Assembly (NCBI GenBank): GCA_026770575.1
Contig: MU657187.1
Span: 395,001 to 407,346 of the forward strand
Reading direction: 5' to 3'
Source of the DNA: Pelagophyceae sp. CCMP2097
Lineage: Eukaryota > Sar > Pelagophyceae
Length of the DNA: 12,346 bases
The translations under genes were made by a program, and so were the position numbers. How positions within the stretch are numbered: the stretch's first letter is position 1; the number at the start of each line of letters is the position of its first letter. The notes beneath the pieces were generated by a model. It was not told the DNA's origin, did not search any database, and was given only the letters and a program-made list of their open reading frames with translations. Positions 1 to 7,099 of the stretch are shown here, in pieces.

Positions 1-1
1 G

Positions 2-712
2 AGCTGCGCGTTCTCGCCCGACGGCAAGCGCATCGTGACGGCGAGCTACGACAACACGGCGCGGCTCTGGGACGCCGAGACGGGCGCGCTGCTGGCGACG
101 CTCGAGGGCCACACCAGCAACGTCAGGAGCTGCGCGTTCTCGCCCGACGGCAAGCGCATCGTGACGGGGAGCGACGACAAGACGGCGCGGCTCTGGGACG
201 CTGAGACGGGTGCCCTGCTGCTGACGCTCGAGGGGCACACCGACTTCGTCATGAGCTGCGCGTTCTCGCCCGACGGCAAGCGCATCCTGACGGCGAGCAA
301 AGACGGGACGGCGCGGCTCTGGGACACCGAGACAGGCGCGCTGCTGACGACGCTCGAGGGCCACGTCGGCGGCGTCCGTAGCTGCGCGTTCTCTCCCGAC
401 GGCAAGCGCATCGTGACGGCGAGCTACGACAAGACGGCGCGGCTCTGGGACGCCGAGACGGGCGCGCTGTTGACGACGCTCGAGGGGCACACCGGCAGCG
501 TCGTCAGCTGCGCGTTCTCGCCCGACGGCAAGCGCATCGTGACGGCGAGCCTGGACAAGACGGCCCGACTCTGGGACGCCGAGACGGGCGCGCTGGTGGC
601 GACGCTCGAGGGGCACACTGGCTACGTCTGGAGCTGCGCGTTCTCGCCCGACGGCAAGTGCGTCTTGACGGCGAGCTTCGACAGCACGGCGAGGCTCTGG
701 AATGTTGCGCTC
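2..712 (+). repeat. 126-bp in-frame tandem repeat (WD40 units)
   Basis: Units start at 2, 128, 254, 380, 506 and 632 with a strict 126-bp period. Most of each unit is identical in DNA, for example around tgcgcgttctcgcccgacgg in every copy. Differences cluster in the blade-to-blade loop (residues 38-42, such as TSNVR, TDFVM, VGGVR, TGSVV, TGYVW) and in the pair of residues before TARLWD. The last copy is the most divergent, with KCVLT and LWNVAL. Identity this high means copy number is likely to vary between strains and assemblies. Confidence 0.9.
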
Positions 713-715
713 TAA
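2..715 (+). CDS. WD40-repeat protein, C-terminal part (5' truncated by window edge)
   Basis: The reading frame is open from base 2 to a TAA at 713-715, giving about 237 residues with no start codon inside the window, so the gene begins upstream. It holds six WD40 units of exactly 42 residues, each starting SCAFSPDGK and containing TARLWDAETGALL and LEGH. The last unit stops just after TARLWNVAL, the usual end of a propeller blade. The GH and WD dipeptides and the structural Asp of each blade are all kept. WD40 proteins fold into beta-propellers that act as protein-interaction platforms; here no fused catalytic domain is visible, so the specific role is unknown. Units are nearly identical at DNA level as well, with scattered synonymous changes, which suggests recent unit duplication or gene conversion. 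The domain call is certain from sequence; function is not assignable. Confidence 0.92.
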   Translation, partial: SCAFSPDGKRIVTASYDNTARLWDAETGALLATLEGHTSNVRSCAFSPDGKRIVTGSDDKTARLWDAETGALLLTLEGHTDFVMSCAFSPDGKRILTASKDGTARLWDTETGALLTTLEGHVGGVRSCAFSPDGKRIVTASYDKTARLWDAETGALLTTLEGHTGSVVSCAFSPDGKRIVTASLDKTARLWDAETGALVATLEGHTGYVWSCAFSPDGKCVLTASFDSTARLWNVAL

Positions 716-954
716 TGTCGCGCTTGGTCTTCGCACGCCCCCCCACCTCCAGAGTCGACCCTGCCCCGGGATCCCGACGACTTTAGACGTCTCGCCCCAA
801 CAGCTCCCTATATGCTTCGGGGGCGTGGGAGCCGAAAAAGTTGAAGGGAGCCGACGAAGCCGAAAAGCATCCATCACGCCGACCTTGGCAAGGGTTCCTC
901 GGTCGCGAATTGCCGCATCTCAGAGCCCATATTGACACGCGGCCGTACGGGACC

Positions 955-1235
955 CAGACGTGCACGGGCCTGTACTTCGGACCTTGCCAGGACCCTTTTC
1001 GAGGGTCAGACTCGAGGGGTCTTGGAACGGAGACCTCTTGCACGGGCCCGTTGCAAGGGCCCTTTTCGAGGGGCCTTGCCATGGACTCGCAAGGCCCGTG
1101 CCTTTGCACGTTTTCGTGAGAGGCCTCGCAAGGGGCCATGCTTCAAGGCCCGCCCTCTGACCGAACGAAGAGCCATTGAAGAGGCCGCAGGGGCGCTTCA
1201 GAAAAAAGGGCCCTTTGCGAGGGGCCTTTGTCACA
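955..1235. repeat. Cluster of GGGCCC-centred hairpins
   Basis: This GC-rich stretch holds several short inverted repeats built from related words. Examples are gaccct/agggtc at 991-1007 with a 5-nt loop, a near-palindrome of 19 nt at 1038-1056 (ttgcacgggcccgttgcaa), the perfect palindrome aagggccctt at 1055-1064, and ggccctt...aggggcc at 1058-1076. The words recur near 1100-1135 and 1207-1228. The rest of 716-1579 shows no convincing gene: open frames there are short, mutually overlapping and unlike any family I recognise. Confidence 0.5.
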
Positions 1236-1579
1236 CGGTCGAAACCCCGCGCGGCCCTTATGAAACGAGGCCGTCCGAGAAGCCTATCAAAGACCTGGTG
1301 GCCGTGAAATCGGCTTTCCCATTTTCGCAAATCGTAAACCTCGGTGCCACTCCTTTCTCGCGGCACTGATGCGCTGTTCGGCAGCCGACGGAGTAGTGCA
1401 AAGTCTGTTCCCCCGAGAATGCGGGCGGGCGGGCTCAAATCTGCAAATAGGCCGCGGCGGAGAAGATGCGCGCGGCCGCGCGGCGACGCCGATCAGGCTA
1501 CACTGGCAGGATTTGAATAAATCCCCAGAACCGCGTTTTCGAGCTGCCTTTACAGGAGCAGCAGATACCGAATTCGAAA

Positions 1580-1786
1580 ATGACCTTGCCTAAGCGGCAG
1601 TGGCTTAGTCTGCTTGCTGAAGATCCACCCGGGGTGCGTCTCTCGCCGAAGTTGAACGAACCAGAGCTCGTCGAGACAGTGGAAGACTCCAAAACCTTGG
1701 ACTCCGACGGCCCCAGGGAGTCCAGTGGCAGGGAGGGACCTCGGACCGAGGAGGCAGAAAATGGCGCGATGAATGATGCATTGTAG
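1580..1786 (+). CDS. Possible small acidic ORF, unrecognised
   Basis: A 68-codon frame with an ATG in a fair context (A at -3) encodes a peptide starting MTLPKRQWLSLLAEDP and ending in a hydrophilic, Glu/Asp/Ser-rich tail. I recognise no domain. It could be an exon of a larger gene, a decayed repeat, or chance. The same region also carries long open frames on the minus strand (to about 2157), so openness alone is weak evidence. The flank at 1787-2160 contains no gene I can support, only a strongly AT-rich patch at 1938-1972. Confidence 0.15.
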   Translation: MTLPKRQWLSLLAEDPPGVRLSPKLNEPELVETVEDSKTLDSDGPRESSGREGPRTEEAENGAMNDAL

Positions 1787-2216
1787 CAGCATCTCGCCCG
1801 ATTCGTTTGTTGGAGCCTCATCAGCCCGTCGCGCAGCCTCTTCTTTTTGCGCAAGCAATTTGGGGCCGCGACCCTTTCCTGAACACTTGCCCGCAGGGAG
1901 GTGAGAACGGCAGTGCCGAAACCAAGAGGCCTGGGGCAATTTCCAAAATTAATTAAATAATTAAATAATAAATGATTCTGGGCGACGGACGCGCACGCTA
2001 CAAGGAGGGAAGAATATTCACGTACCGACCGACGCGTGGGGGTCAACATGAAACGGATTCCACTCAGATATAAATTTCTCGGTCTATTACAAGAGCGCGC
2101 CGGAGGCACACGGAGGACCCGACTTCGAGCGAAGGATACAGACAAATCCCATTGCAATGCCCACGTAAATAATTAAAATAATTTAACTTATCGCTGAACC
2201 TTCAAATCCTCCTGAT

Positions 2217-2397
2217 CTTTATTTTTATTTTTATATTTCCTAATGAGCTATTTCTTTTTTGTTTTTTTTGCGGCCGACCAGATTCGAACCTGTGACCAAA
2301 AACTTCTTCTATGATGATTCCAATGAGGCTCCTGCTCGACCTCCACTCCCAATTTTAGCAATCGCATCAACCACCAATCGCTGAATCGGCCGAGTTG
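2217..2397 (-). mobile_element. tRNA-derived SINE-like repeat
   Basis: Read on the minus strand, a head (about 2397 to 2271) begins near caactcggcc and ends with a classic RNA polymerase III B box, GGTTCGAATC, at 2290-2281. It runs directly into an A-rich tail (gcaaaaaaaacaaaaaag and onward) at about 2270-2217. Head plus A-rich tail is the layout of a tRNA-derived SINE. The head shares cggcc..., gcgattg...ttgatgcgat and the B-box block with the copies at 10690-10993, so this is a dispersed family and not a single tRNA. It is not a functional tRNA: spacing between the putative A and B boxes is too long and no cloverleaf closes. Element ends and target-site duplications were not found. Confidence 0.55.
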
Positions 2398-2440
2398 CTG
2401 CCCTTTTCTTCCCAAAGGTGGAACCTCGCGGACTACCCGG

Positions 2441-2486
2441 GGACGGACATAAGGACGGACAGAAGGACAGACAGACGGACAGACAA
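2441..2486 (+). repeat. GGAC/AGAC tetranucleotide microsatellite
   Basis: An irregular run of GGAC and AGAC units (ggacggacataaggacgg and continuing to agacggacagac), followed by aaaatt. A shorter relative in the opposite orientation lies at 9413-9430. Confidence 0.8.
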
Positions 2487-2505
2487 AATTGCCCCTGGTA
2501 ATCCA

Positions 2506-2583
2506 TCAATCAAAGGACCCGAAGGGCCCTTGTCGTAAACTGACGTTGATTAAACGGCAAGGACCCTTCGGGTCCTCAATAAA
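2506..2583. repeat. Inverted repeat composed of two hairpins
   Basis: Arms of about 31 bp at 2506-2536 and 2553-2583 are imperfect inverted copies separated by 16 bp. Each arm is itself a tight hairpin: aaggaccc-gaa-gggccctt at 2513-2531 (one mismatch) and aggaccc-ttc-gggtcct at 2560-2576 (perfect 7-bp stem, 3-nt loop). The word family resembles the hairpins at 955-1235. Confidence 0.75.
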
Positions 2584-2886
2584 CGAGGTATGGGGCCACT
2601 TTTGGTCGCTACGGTGCGGGCTGGTGGCGGCACGGTCCCCGACGAAGGAAGTTTGTTTACGGGCTCGGTCCGCCGCGCGTAAAGTCACTATCGATAATAA
2701 AACGGTGTAAAACTTGACACTATTTTCATGGAATTGCGAATTTGTATGGACATTTCAAGTTAAATAGAGCCCATAACTTACAAAATGGAGCCCACAGCCT
2801 AAATTTTGGGCCTTATTTCTCACCTTCGCAGGTCACTAGGTCCGACTCTGGTGCGGCCAGGGCCTACAGCCGGCCCCAATGAAGCG

Positions 2887-3002
2887 GCAGGGAGGTTGAA
2901 CTCAGACGATGACAATGGAGAACCACCTCAAACCAGCTTTTGGCGACGCTATAATCGAAATGGCGAGTAGGGTACGCGAAAAACGGGAGTTCAACCGCCT
3001 GC
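2887..3002. repeat. Short inverted repeat with about 83-bp spacer
   Basis: gcagggaggttgaactc at 2887-2903 is mirrored by gagttcaaccgcctgc at 2987-3002 (one indel and one mismatch). This could be a small non-autonomous transposon or chance. The surrounding interval 2584-3390 has no gene I can support. It is moderately AT-rich and includes the tract at 3140-3218. Confidence 0.45.
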
Positions 3003-3139
3003 CCGGCACCTTGGGTCGGCCCGGACATGCCAAGCCACTCCAAGTTTCATCAAACGTCCTGTGGAGGTGAGAAAAAGAGCGGCATTTTTATATTGACCCC
3101 CCTTGTAGTATGGGAAAACTCGACATTCTACGTATTTGC

Positions 3140-3218
3140 CTTGATTTACCTCAAAATACCACATAAAATACTAAAATTTACCCCATAATACCACAATTTA
3201 TCACAAAATACGTCCATG
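3140..3218 (+). repeat. AT-rich degenerate short repeat
   Basis: Irregular repeats of words such as aaaataccac, aaaatac and ataataccac, in sharp contrast with the GC-rich DNA beginning near 3295. It lies about 170 bp before the likely start of the next gene and might be part of its upstream region, but no defined promoter motif is visible. Confidence 0.4.
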
Positions 3219-3391
3219 CAATTTCCGGATGATATCAGAAAACCCGAGAAATAATGCATTGAGGATTTGATTTCGGCACTGGAGAACAACCTGGTCGTTC
3301 TCGCACCGCGGCTTTGCACGTTGGCGCTCGCCTTTCGGGGCCCCCGGTCGGCGCCACGGTGGCCCCGGGATGGGCACGATGGCCTTCGCCT

Positions 3392-5134
3392 ATGGCCAAG
3401 GGGTCATCGGCGGCGGTGGAGAGGCGGGCCAGGAAAGCCATATATGAGGACAAAGACATCTGGGACGCACCCACCGCACTCGCCGACGACGAGTGGGCCC
3501 GCGCCGCACCACCGACAATGCGAAATGCAGCGCAATTTAGTTCGCAAGTGGAAGACGACGGCACGCCCCGCCAACCCAGACGCGCCCACTTTACGCCCCC
3601 CACGCCCCCTACGCCCCCCACGCCCTCCGCGCACCCCACGCACCGGCGCGACGTCGGCGAGCGCCCGCCGCCGCGCGCCGACGAGCCCGCAAAGGCGTTT
3701 CCCGACTCGCAGCCCGACACTCAGCGCCACGAGCGGTCCGTGGACGTGGAAAACAGCGCGTTTCCGGCAAACGATGGCGATAAGCCCGCAGGCCCCGCGG
3801 GCCATCAACGCAACACAAACACCGCCTCTGCGATCGCCGCCGACGCTGAAATCACCGCTGACAATGCGACCACAGCCGACGCGGCGAGCACCGACGACGC
3901 GAGCACCGCCGACGCTGCGACCCCCGACGCTACGACCGCCGACGACGCTGCGACCGCCGGCGACGCGGGAAGCACCGACGACGCGGCGACCGCCGCCGCC
4001 GCGACAGTCTCCGACGCGGGAAGCGCCGCCGACACGGCGAGCGCCGTCGACGCGGCGATCATCACTAACGCAGCGATCGCCGCCGAGGCGGCGACCGCCG
4101 CCGAGGCGGTGAAAACCGACGCATTGGTGAGCTCCGCCGGCACTGCAAGCACCGTCGAAGCAGCGAGCGCCGCAGACGCTGCGACCGCCGGCGAGGCGGC
4201 GAACACCCCCGATGCGACGACCGCCGCCGACGCAGCGACCGCCGCCGACACTACGGGCGCCACCGACGCTGCGAGCACCGACGACGTGGCGAGCACCGAC
4301 ACGGCGAGCACCGCCGCCTCTGCGACCGTCGCCGACGCGGCCACCGCCGACGCGGCGAGCACCGATGACGCTGCGAGCACTGCCGAAGCTGCGACCGCCG
4401 CCGCCTCTGCGACCACCGGCGACGCGACGAGCACCGCCGACGCTGCGGGTGCCACCGACGCTGCGACCGCCGGCGACGTGGTGTGCACCGACGCGGCGAG
4501 CACCACCGACGCGGCGAGCACCGACGATGCTGCGACCGGCGGCGACACGACGACCGCCTGCGACACTGCGGCCGCCACCGGCGCAGCGACCGCCGCCGAC
4601 GCTGCGGGCGCCACCGACGCTGCGACCGCCGGCGACGCTGCGACCGCCGGCGACGTGGCGAGCACTGACGCGGCGAGCACCGCCGCCGACGCGGCCAGCT
4701 CCGACGCGGCGAGCACCGACGATGCTGCGAGCACTGCCGAAGCTGCGAGCACCGCCGATGCTGCGAGCACCGACGGTGCTGCGAGCACCGCCGCCTCTGC
4801 GACCGCCGGCGACGCGACGACCGCCTGCGACGCTGCGGCCGCCACCGACGCTGCGGCCGCCATCGACGCTGCGGCCGCCACCGACGCTGCGGCCGCCACC
4901 GACGCTGCGGGGGCCATCGACGCTGCAATCACAGCTGACGCGGCGAGCAGAGCCGACGCGGCGAGCACCGTCGAGGCTGCCAGCCCCATCGACTCTGCCA
5001 GCCCCGCCGACGCTGCGGGCATCGACGACGTGGCGAGCACCGACGCGGCAAGCCCCGCCGCCTCGACGAGCATCGAATGCCCGGCGAGCACCGACTCTGA
5101 GAGCACCGCCGACGCAGAAAGCACCGGTGACTAA
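3392..5134 (+). CDS. Low-complexity Ala/Thr/Asp/Ser repeat protein
   Basis: The frame is open to a TAA at 5132-5134. The first ATG is at 3392 (MAKGSSAAVERRARKAIYED), giving 580 residues; an earlier exon spliced into the same frame cannot be excluded. Residues 1 to about 145 are of mixed composition with a Pro/Thr run (about residues 68-80). The rest is a degenerate six-residue repeat of the type DAAST(A/D), with variants DAATAG, EAASTA and DAAAAT. No signal peptide, membrane segment or known domain is visible. The frame choice is supported by codon evidence: repeat copies differ mostly at third positions of this frame (gct/gcg/gca for Ala, acc/act for Thr), changes that would alter the protein in every other frame. 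Third positions are also almost all G or C. The composition is consistent with an extended, possibly glycosylated or disordered protein; that is inference and no function is claimed. Confidence 0.5.
   Translation: MAKGSSAAVERRARKAIYEDKDIWDAPTALADDEWARAAPPTMRNAAQFSSQVEDDGTPRQPRRAHFTPPTPPTPPTPSAHPTHRRDVGERPPPRADEPAKAFPDSQPDTQRHERSVDVENSAFPANDGDKPAGPAGHQRNTNTASAIAADAEITADNATTADAASTDDASTADAATPDATTADDAATAGDAGSTDDAATAAAATVSDAGSAADTASAVDAAIITNAAIAAEAATAAEAVKTDALVSSAGTASTVEAASAADAATAGEAANTPDATTAADAATAADTTGATDAASTDDVASTDTASTAASATVADAATADAASTDDAASTAEAATAAASATTGDATSTADAAGATDAATAGDVVCTDAASTTDAASTDDAATGGDTTTACDTAAATGAATAADAAGATDAATAGDAATAGDVASTDAASTAADAASSDAASTDDAASTAEAASTADAASTDGAASTAASATAGDATTACDAAAATDAAAAIDAAAATDAAAATDAAGAIDAAITADAASRADAASTVEAASPIDSASPADAAGIDDVASTDAASPAASTSIECPASTDSESTADAESTGD
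3838..5112 (+). repeat. Degenerate 18-bp tandem repeat
   Basis: About 70 copies of an 18-bp unit such as gacgctgcgaccgccggc, varying at a few positions. Occasional units are one codon shorter or longer (for example around 4660-4700), so the period stays a multiple of three. Because of this period and the absence of stop-forming words, long frames are open on both strands; these shadows have Arg/Val/Gly- or Pro/Arg-rich translations and are not annotated. Confidence 0.9.
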
Positions 5135-5270
5135 ATGATGCGCTTCGGGACTCCGACTCGGCGCCCTGCTTGCTTTCGGACCGCCCCAAAGAGCCCCGAT
5201 GCGGTCACTCGGGAGAGAGGACCGCAAGGTTCCCCTCTTGAGTTGCCATCCTCCGTATGGAGAATCGTCT

Positions 5271-6723
5271 TTACGGGAAGTCGTTGCGTCGCCACTGGCG
5301 CAGGACTTCAAAGGCGGCGACGGCGGCGGCGTTTGCGACGTTGAGGGAGTTCTTGACGCCGAATACTGGAATTTGGACGACGGCATCGCAGGCTTCCATG
5401 ACGTCTGGCGCGATGCCATAACGTTCATTCCCAAAGACCAGCGCCAGCGGGCCTGCGAGCGTTTCGATGAGCGGGGGAGGGGGCTTTCGAATAGCGCGAG
5501 GCCTTTCCAAGGGCCCGCCGATCGTCGGACGCTGGCGCTTCACGCGGTGCCTCGACGTCGTATAGCGTCTGCGCTTCCGTCGTAGTCTCGCACGCCCAGA
5601 CCACGACGCCTTCGCCTTGCAGCTTCAACACGGCGGCGAGGACGGAGGGCTCGTGCTCGAAAAGGACGTGGTCCGCAGAATTACAGGCCTAATTGGTGGT
5701 CCGCAGAGTTGCACGCCCGATTGTTCTTTGAAAAGGGTGCCCGCCGGGAAAGGATCAAAGTTAAAAAATAAAATAAAATCCGACGCACCGCCTTCAACAC
5801 GGCTGAGTTCGGCGGCCGCGGCGTCGTGCCGCAGGCCTAAGGGACGGTGAGAGGCCAGACGCGAGAGGCCGAGACGGGTTTCCGACGCACGATTATTCGG
5901 CGACAGCCCGCCGTTTCCACCGTGCGGATGATGGACCCGACGTTTTCGCCAGACCGCAAACCGTCGAGGATGATCGTGAGGTCGTGTGGTGGGGGTGGGC
6001 GGGTCTCGTCGTTTAGAGTTAAATCGTGGTTCCTCAGCCAGGCCGTGTTCGCAGCCACCGCCTCGCGCGCAAAGACGGAAACCTGCGCCGCCACCGAAGC
6101 CGCGCGCTGCGGCATCGACCTACAGGCTTTGGTGAAAAAAGGGGTTCTGGTACACACAGTTGCAGACGGCCTCTGTTGCACAGGGCCTCACGACATCGCA
6201 AGTGCCTTATCAGTCTTCGGGTGGACAAAGCCGCGGTAGATCTTCATCGCCGACGAACCGCGCAGCCGAGCCTACAGAGGCGTCGAGCGCGGCCGGAGAG
6301 CGATTCTCTTTCGTTGGGTTTTCCAAACGTAGTACGCTGTTGTACACGTCAGTTTCCATCGACTCCGCGTCGAAGCCAATCTCCTTGAGCGCGGCGTCGA
6401 GGCGCCGGCGCCGGAGGTCGACGCCGGCCGGGTCCAGCACGATCTACGTATACACTGGATCTACGGGCGACGGCGATGCATTACGGACTGCGATGCACGC
6501 ACGCCGCCGGCAAAGCACGCACCTCGTCGTGCTCGCGCAGCAGCGCGTCGCAGGCCAGTTCACGGCGGCCGCGCGCGACTCGAAACGCGTCGGAGGCCTT
6601 TGCCGCTCTCGACGGCGTTGCGGGGCCACGGTAGCCGACGAGACCCCGGACGACGAGGCCCCTGCAGCGCGGTATGGCCAGCAGCCCAGCCGCGAGCCAA
6701 CCCACGCGCCGCCGCCGCAGCAT
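5271..6723 (-). CDS. SpoU/TrmH-family RNA 2'-O-methyltransferase, seven exons
   Basis: Splicing joins 6723-6523, 6443-6348, 6271-6192, 6119-5891, 5836-5789, 5688-5544 and 5452-5271 into 981 nt, 326 residues plus TAA. All six introns (79, 76, 72, 54, 100 and 91 nt) begin GT and end AG, and the frame is kept at every junction. SpoU/TrmH enzymes form knotted dimers that move a methyl group from S-adenosylmethionine to a ribose 2'-OH in tRNA or rRNA. All three family motifs are present: motif 1 at residues 177-197 (ENVGSIIRT, with N185 and catalytic-type R191), motif 2 at 271-280 (LVFGNERYGI, E276), and motif 3 at 292-310 (IPVFGVKNSLNVANAAA). Two of these lie in exons that are separate in the genome. 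Residues 1-44 hold no Asp or Glu and are Arg-rich with a hydrophobic stretch (MLRRRRVGWLAAGLLAIP), which suggests a mitochondrial or other organelle-targeting peptide. The exact substrate (tRNA G18-like or rRNA) cannot be read from sequence. The start and the first two introns are less certain than the rest. Confidence 0.9.
5668..5707 (-). repeat. 12-bp direct repeat spanning an intron acceptor
   Basis: gtggtccgcaga (plus strand) occurs at 5668-5679 and again at 5696-5707. The 16 bp between the copies supply the AG acceptor of intron 5 (5690-5689) and the first residues of exon 6. The exon copy encodes Ala-Asp-His within the conserved protein; the other lies inside the intron. Confidence 0.8.
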
Positions 6724-6793
6724 CCCGCCGCACGGGCGCAGGCAGCCGCGCTGCGGAGACCGCGTGGTATATCGCTAAAACCGCGCCGCACCT

Positions 6794-6830
6794 GATTTGG
6801 CGACTCCGCGCCGTCAAACAGATTTGGCGA
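6794..6830. promoter_or_regulatory. Pair of GATTTGGCGA sites upstream of the methyltransferase gene
   Basis: gatttggcga is repeated exactly at 6794-6803 and 6821-6830, 27 bp apart and 71-107 bp upstream of the minus-strand start at 6723. The core TTTGGCG resembles an E2F-type half-site, but that is only a resemblance. A weak TATA-like word (gatata, minus strand) lies about 45 nt before the start. The whole 6724-7099 spacer holds no gene I can support. Confidence 0.25.
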
Positions 6831-7099
6831 GGCCCCACGCGCGCCGCCGCGCCGAGCCGCGAGGACTGTGGGTGGAGAGCCCTTTCGCCCGGGGCCCGAG
6901 AGCCGAAGCAAGCCGCACTCTAGAGATCCCGCCACTTGGCGAATGGGCCCATTCAATGGGGATGGTTGAAAGTCTCTTATATGGAGATGTAACGTGAATG
7001 CTTATTAAAGGTGCTTCTGAGGCAACCCCGTACAGCTGTGCACGAGGGTGGATTCTAAGCGAGCGACGTGCACGGCGGTCGGCCTTTGCGCGCGGCACT

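Noticed and set aside
46..618. Minus-strand frames opposite the WD40 repeats
   Set aside because: They are regular shadows of the 126-bp repeat; the plus frame has clear WD40 blades.
1500..1545. tRNA T-arm-like word (ggattt...aaatcc, minus strand)
   Set aside because: The B box is too degenerate and no cloverleaf or paired A box was found.
1498..2157. 219-codon minus-strand open frame
   Set aside because: No recognisable domain; it passes through an AT-rich patch and several frames are open together. It may be worth testing by RNA-seq but is not supported as a gene.
3878..5100. CRISPR-like array
   Set aside because: The units are contiguous 18-bp coding repeats with no unique spacers, in eukaryote-like DNA.
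3404..5434. 676-codon minus-strand open frame (Arg/Val/Gly repeats)
   Set aside because: It is an antisense shadow of the 18-bp repeat, and repeat differences are non-synonymous in it. It also overlaps the last methyltransferase exon in a different frame.
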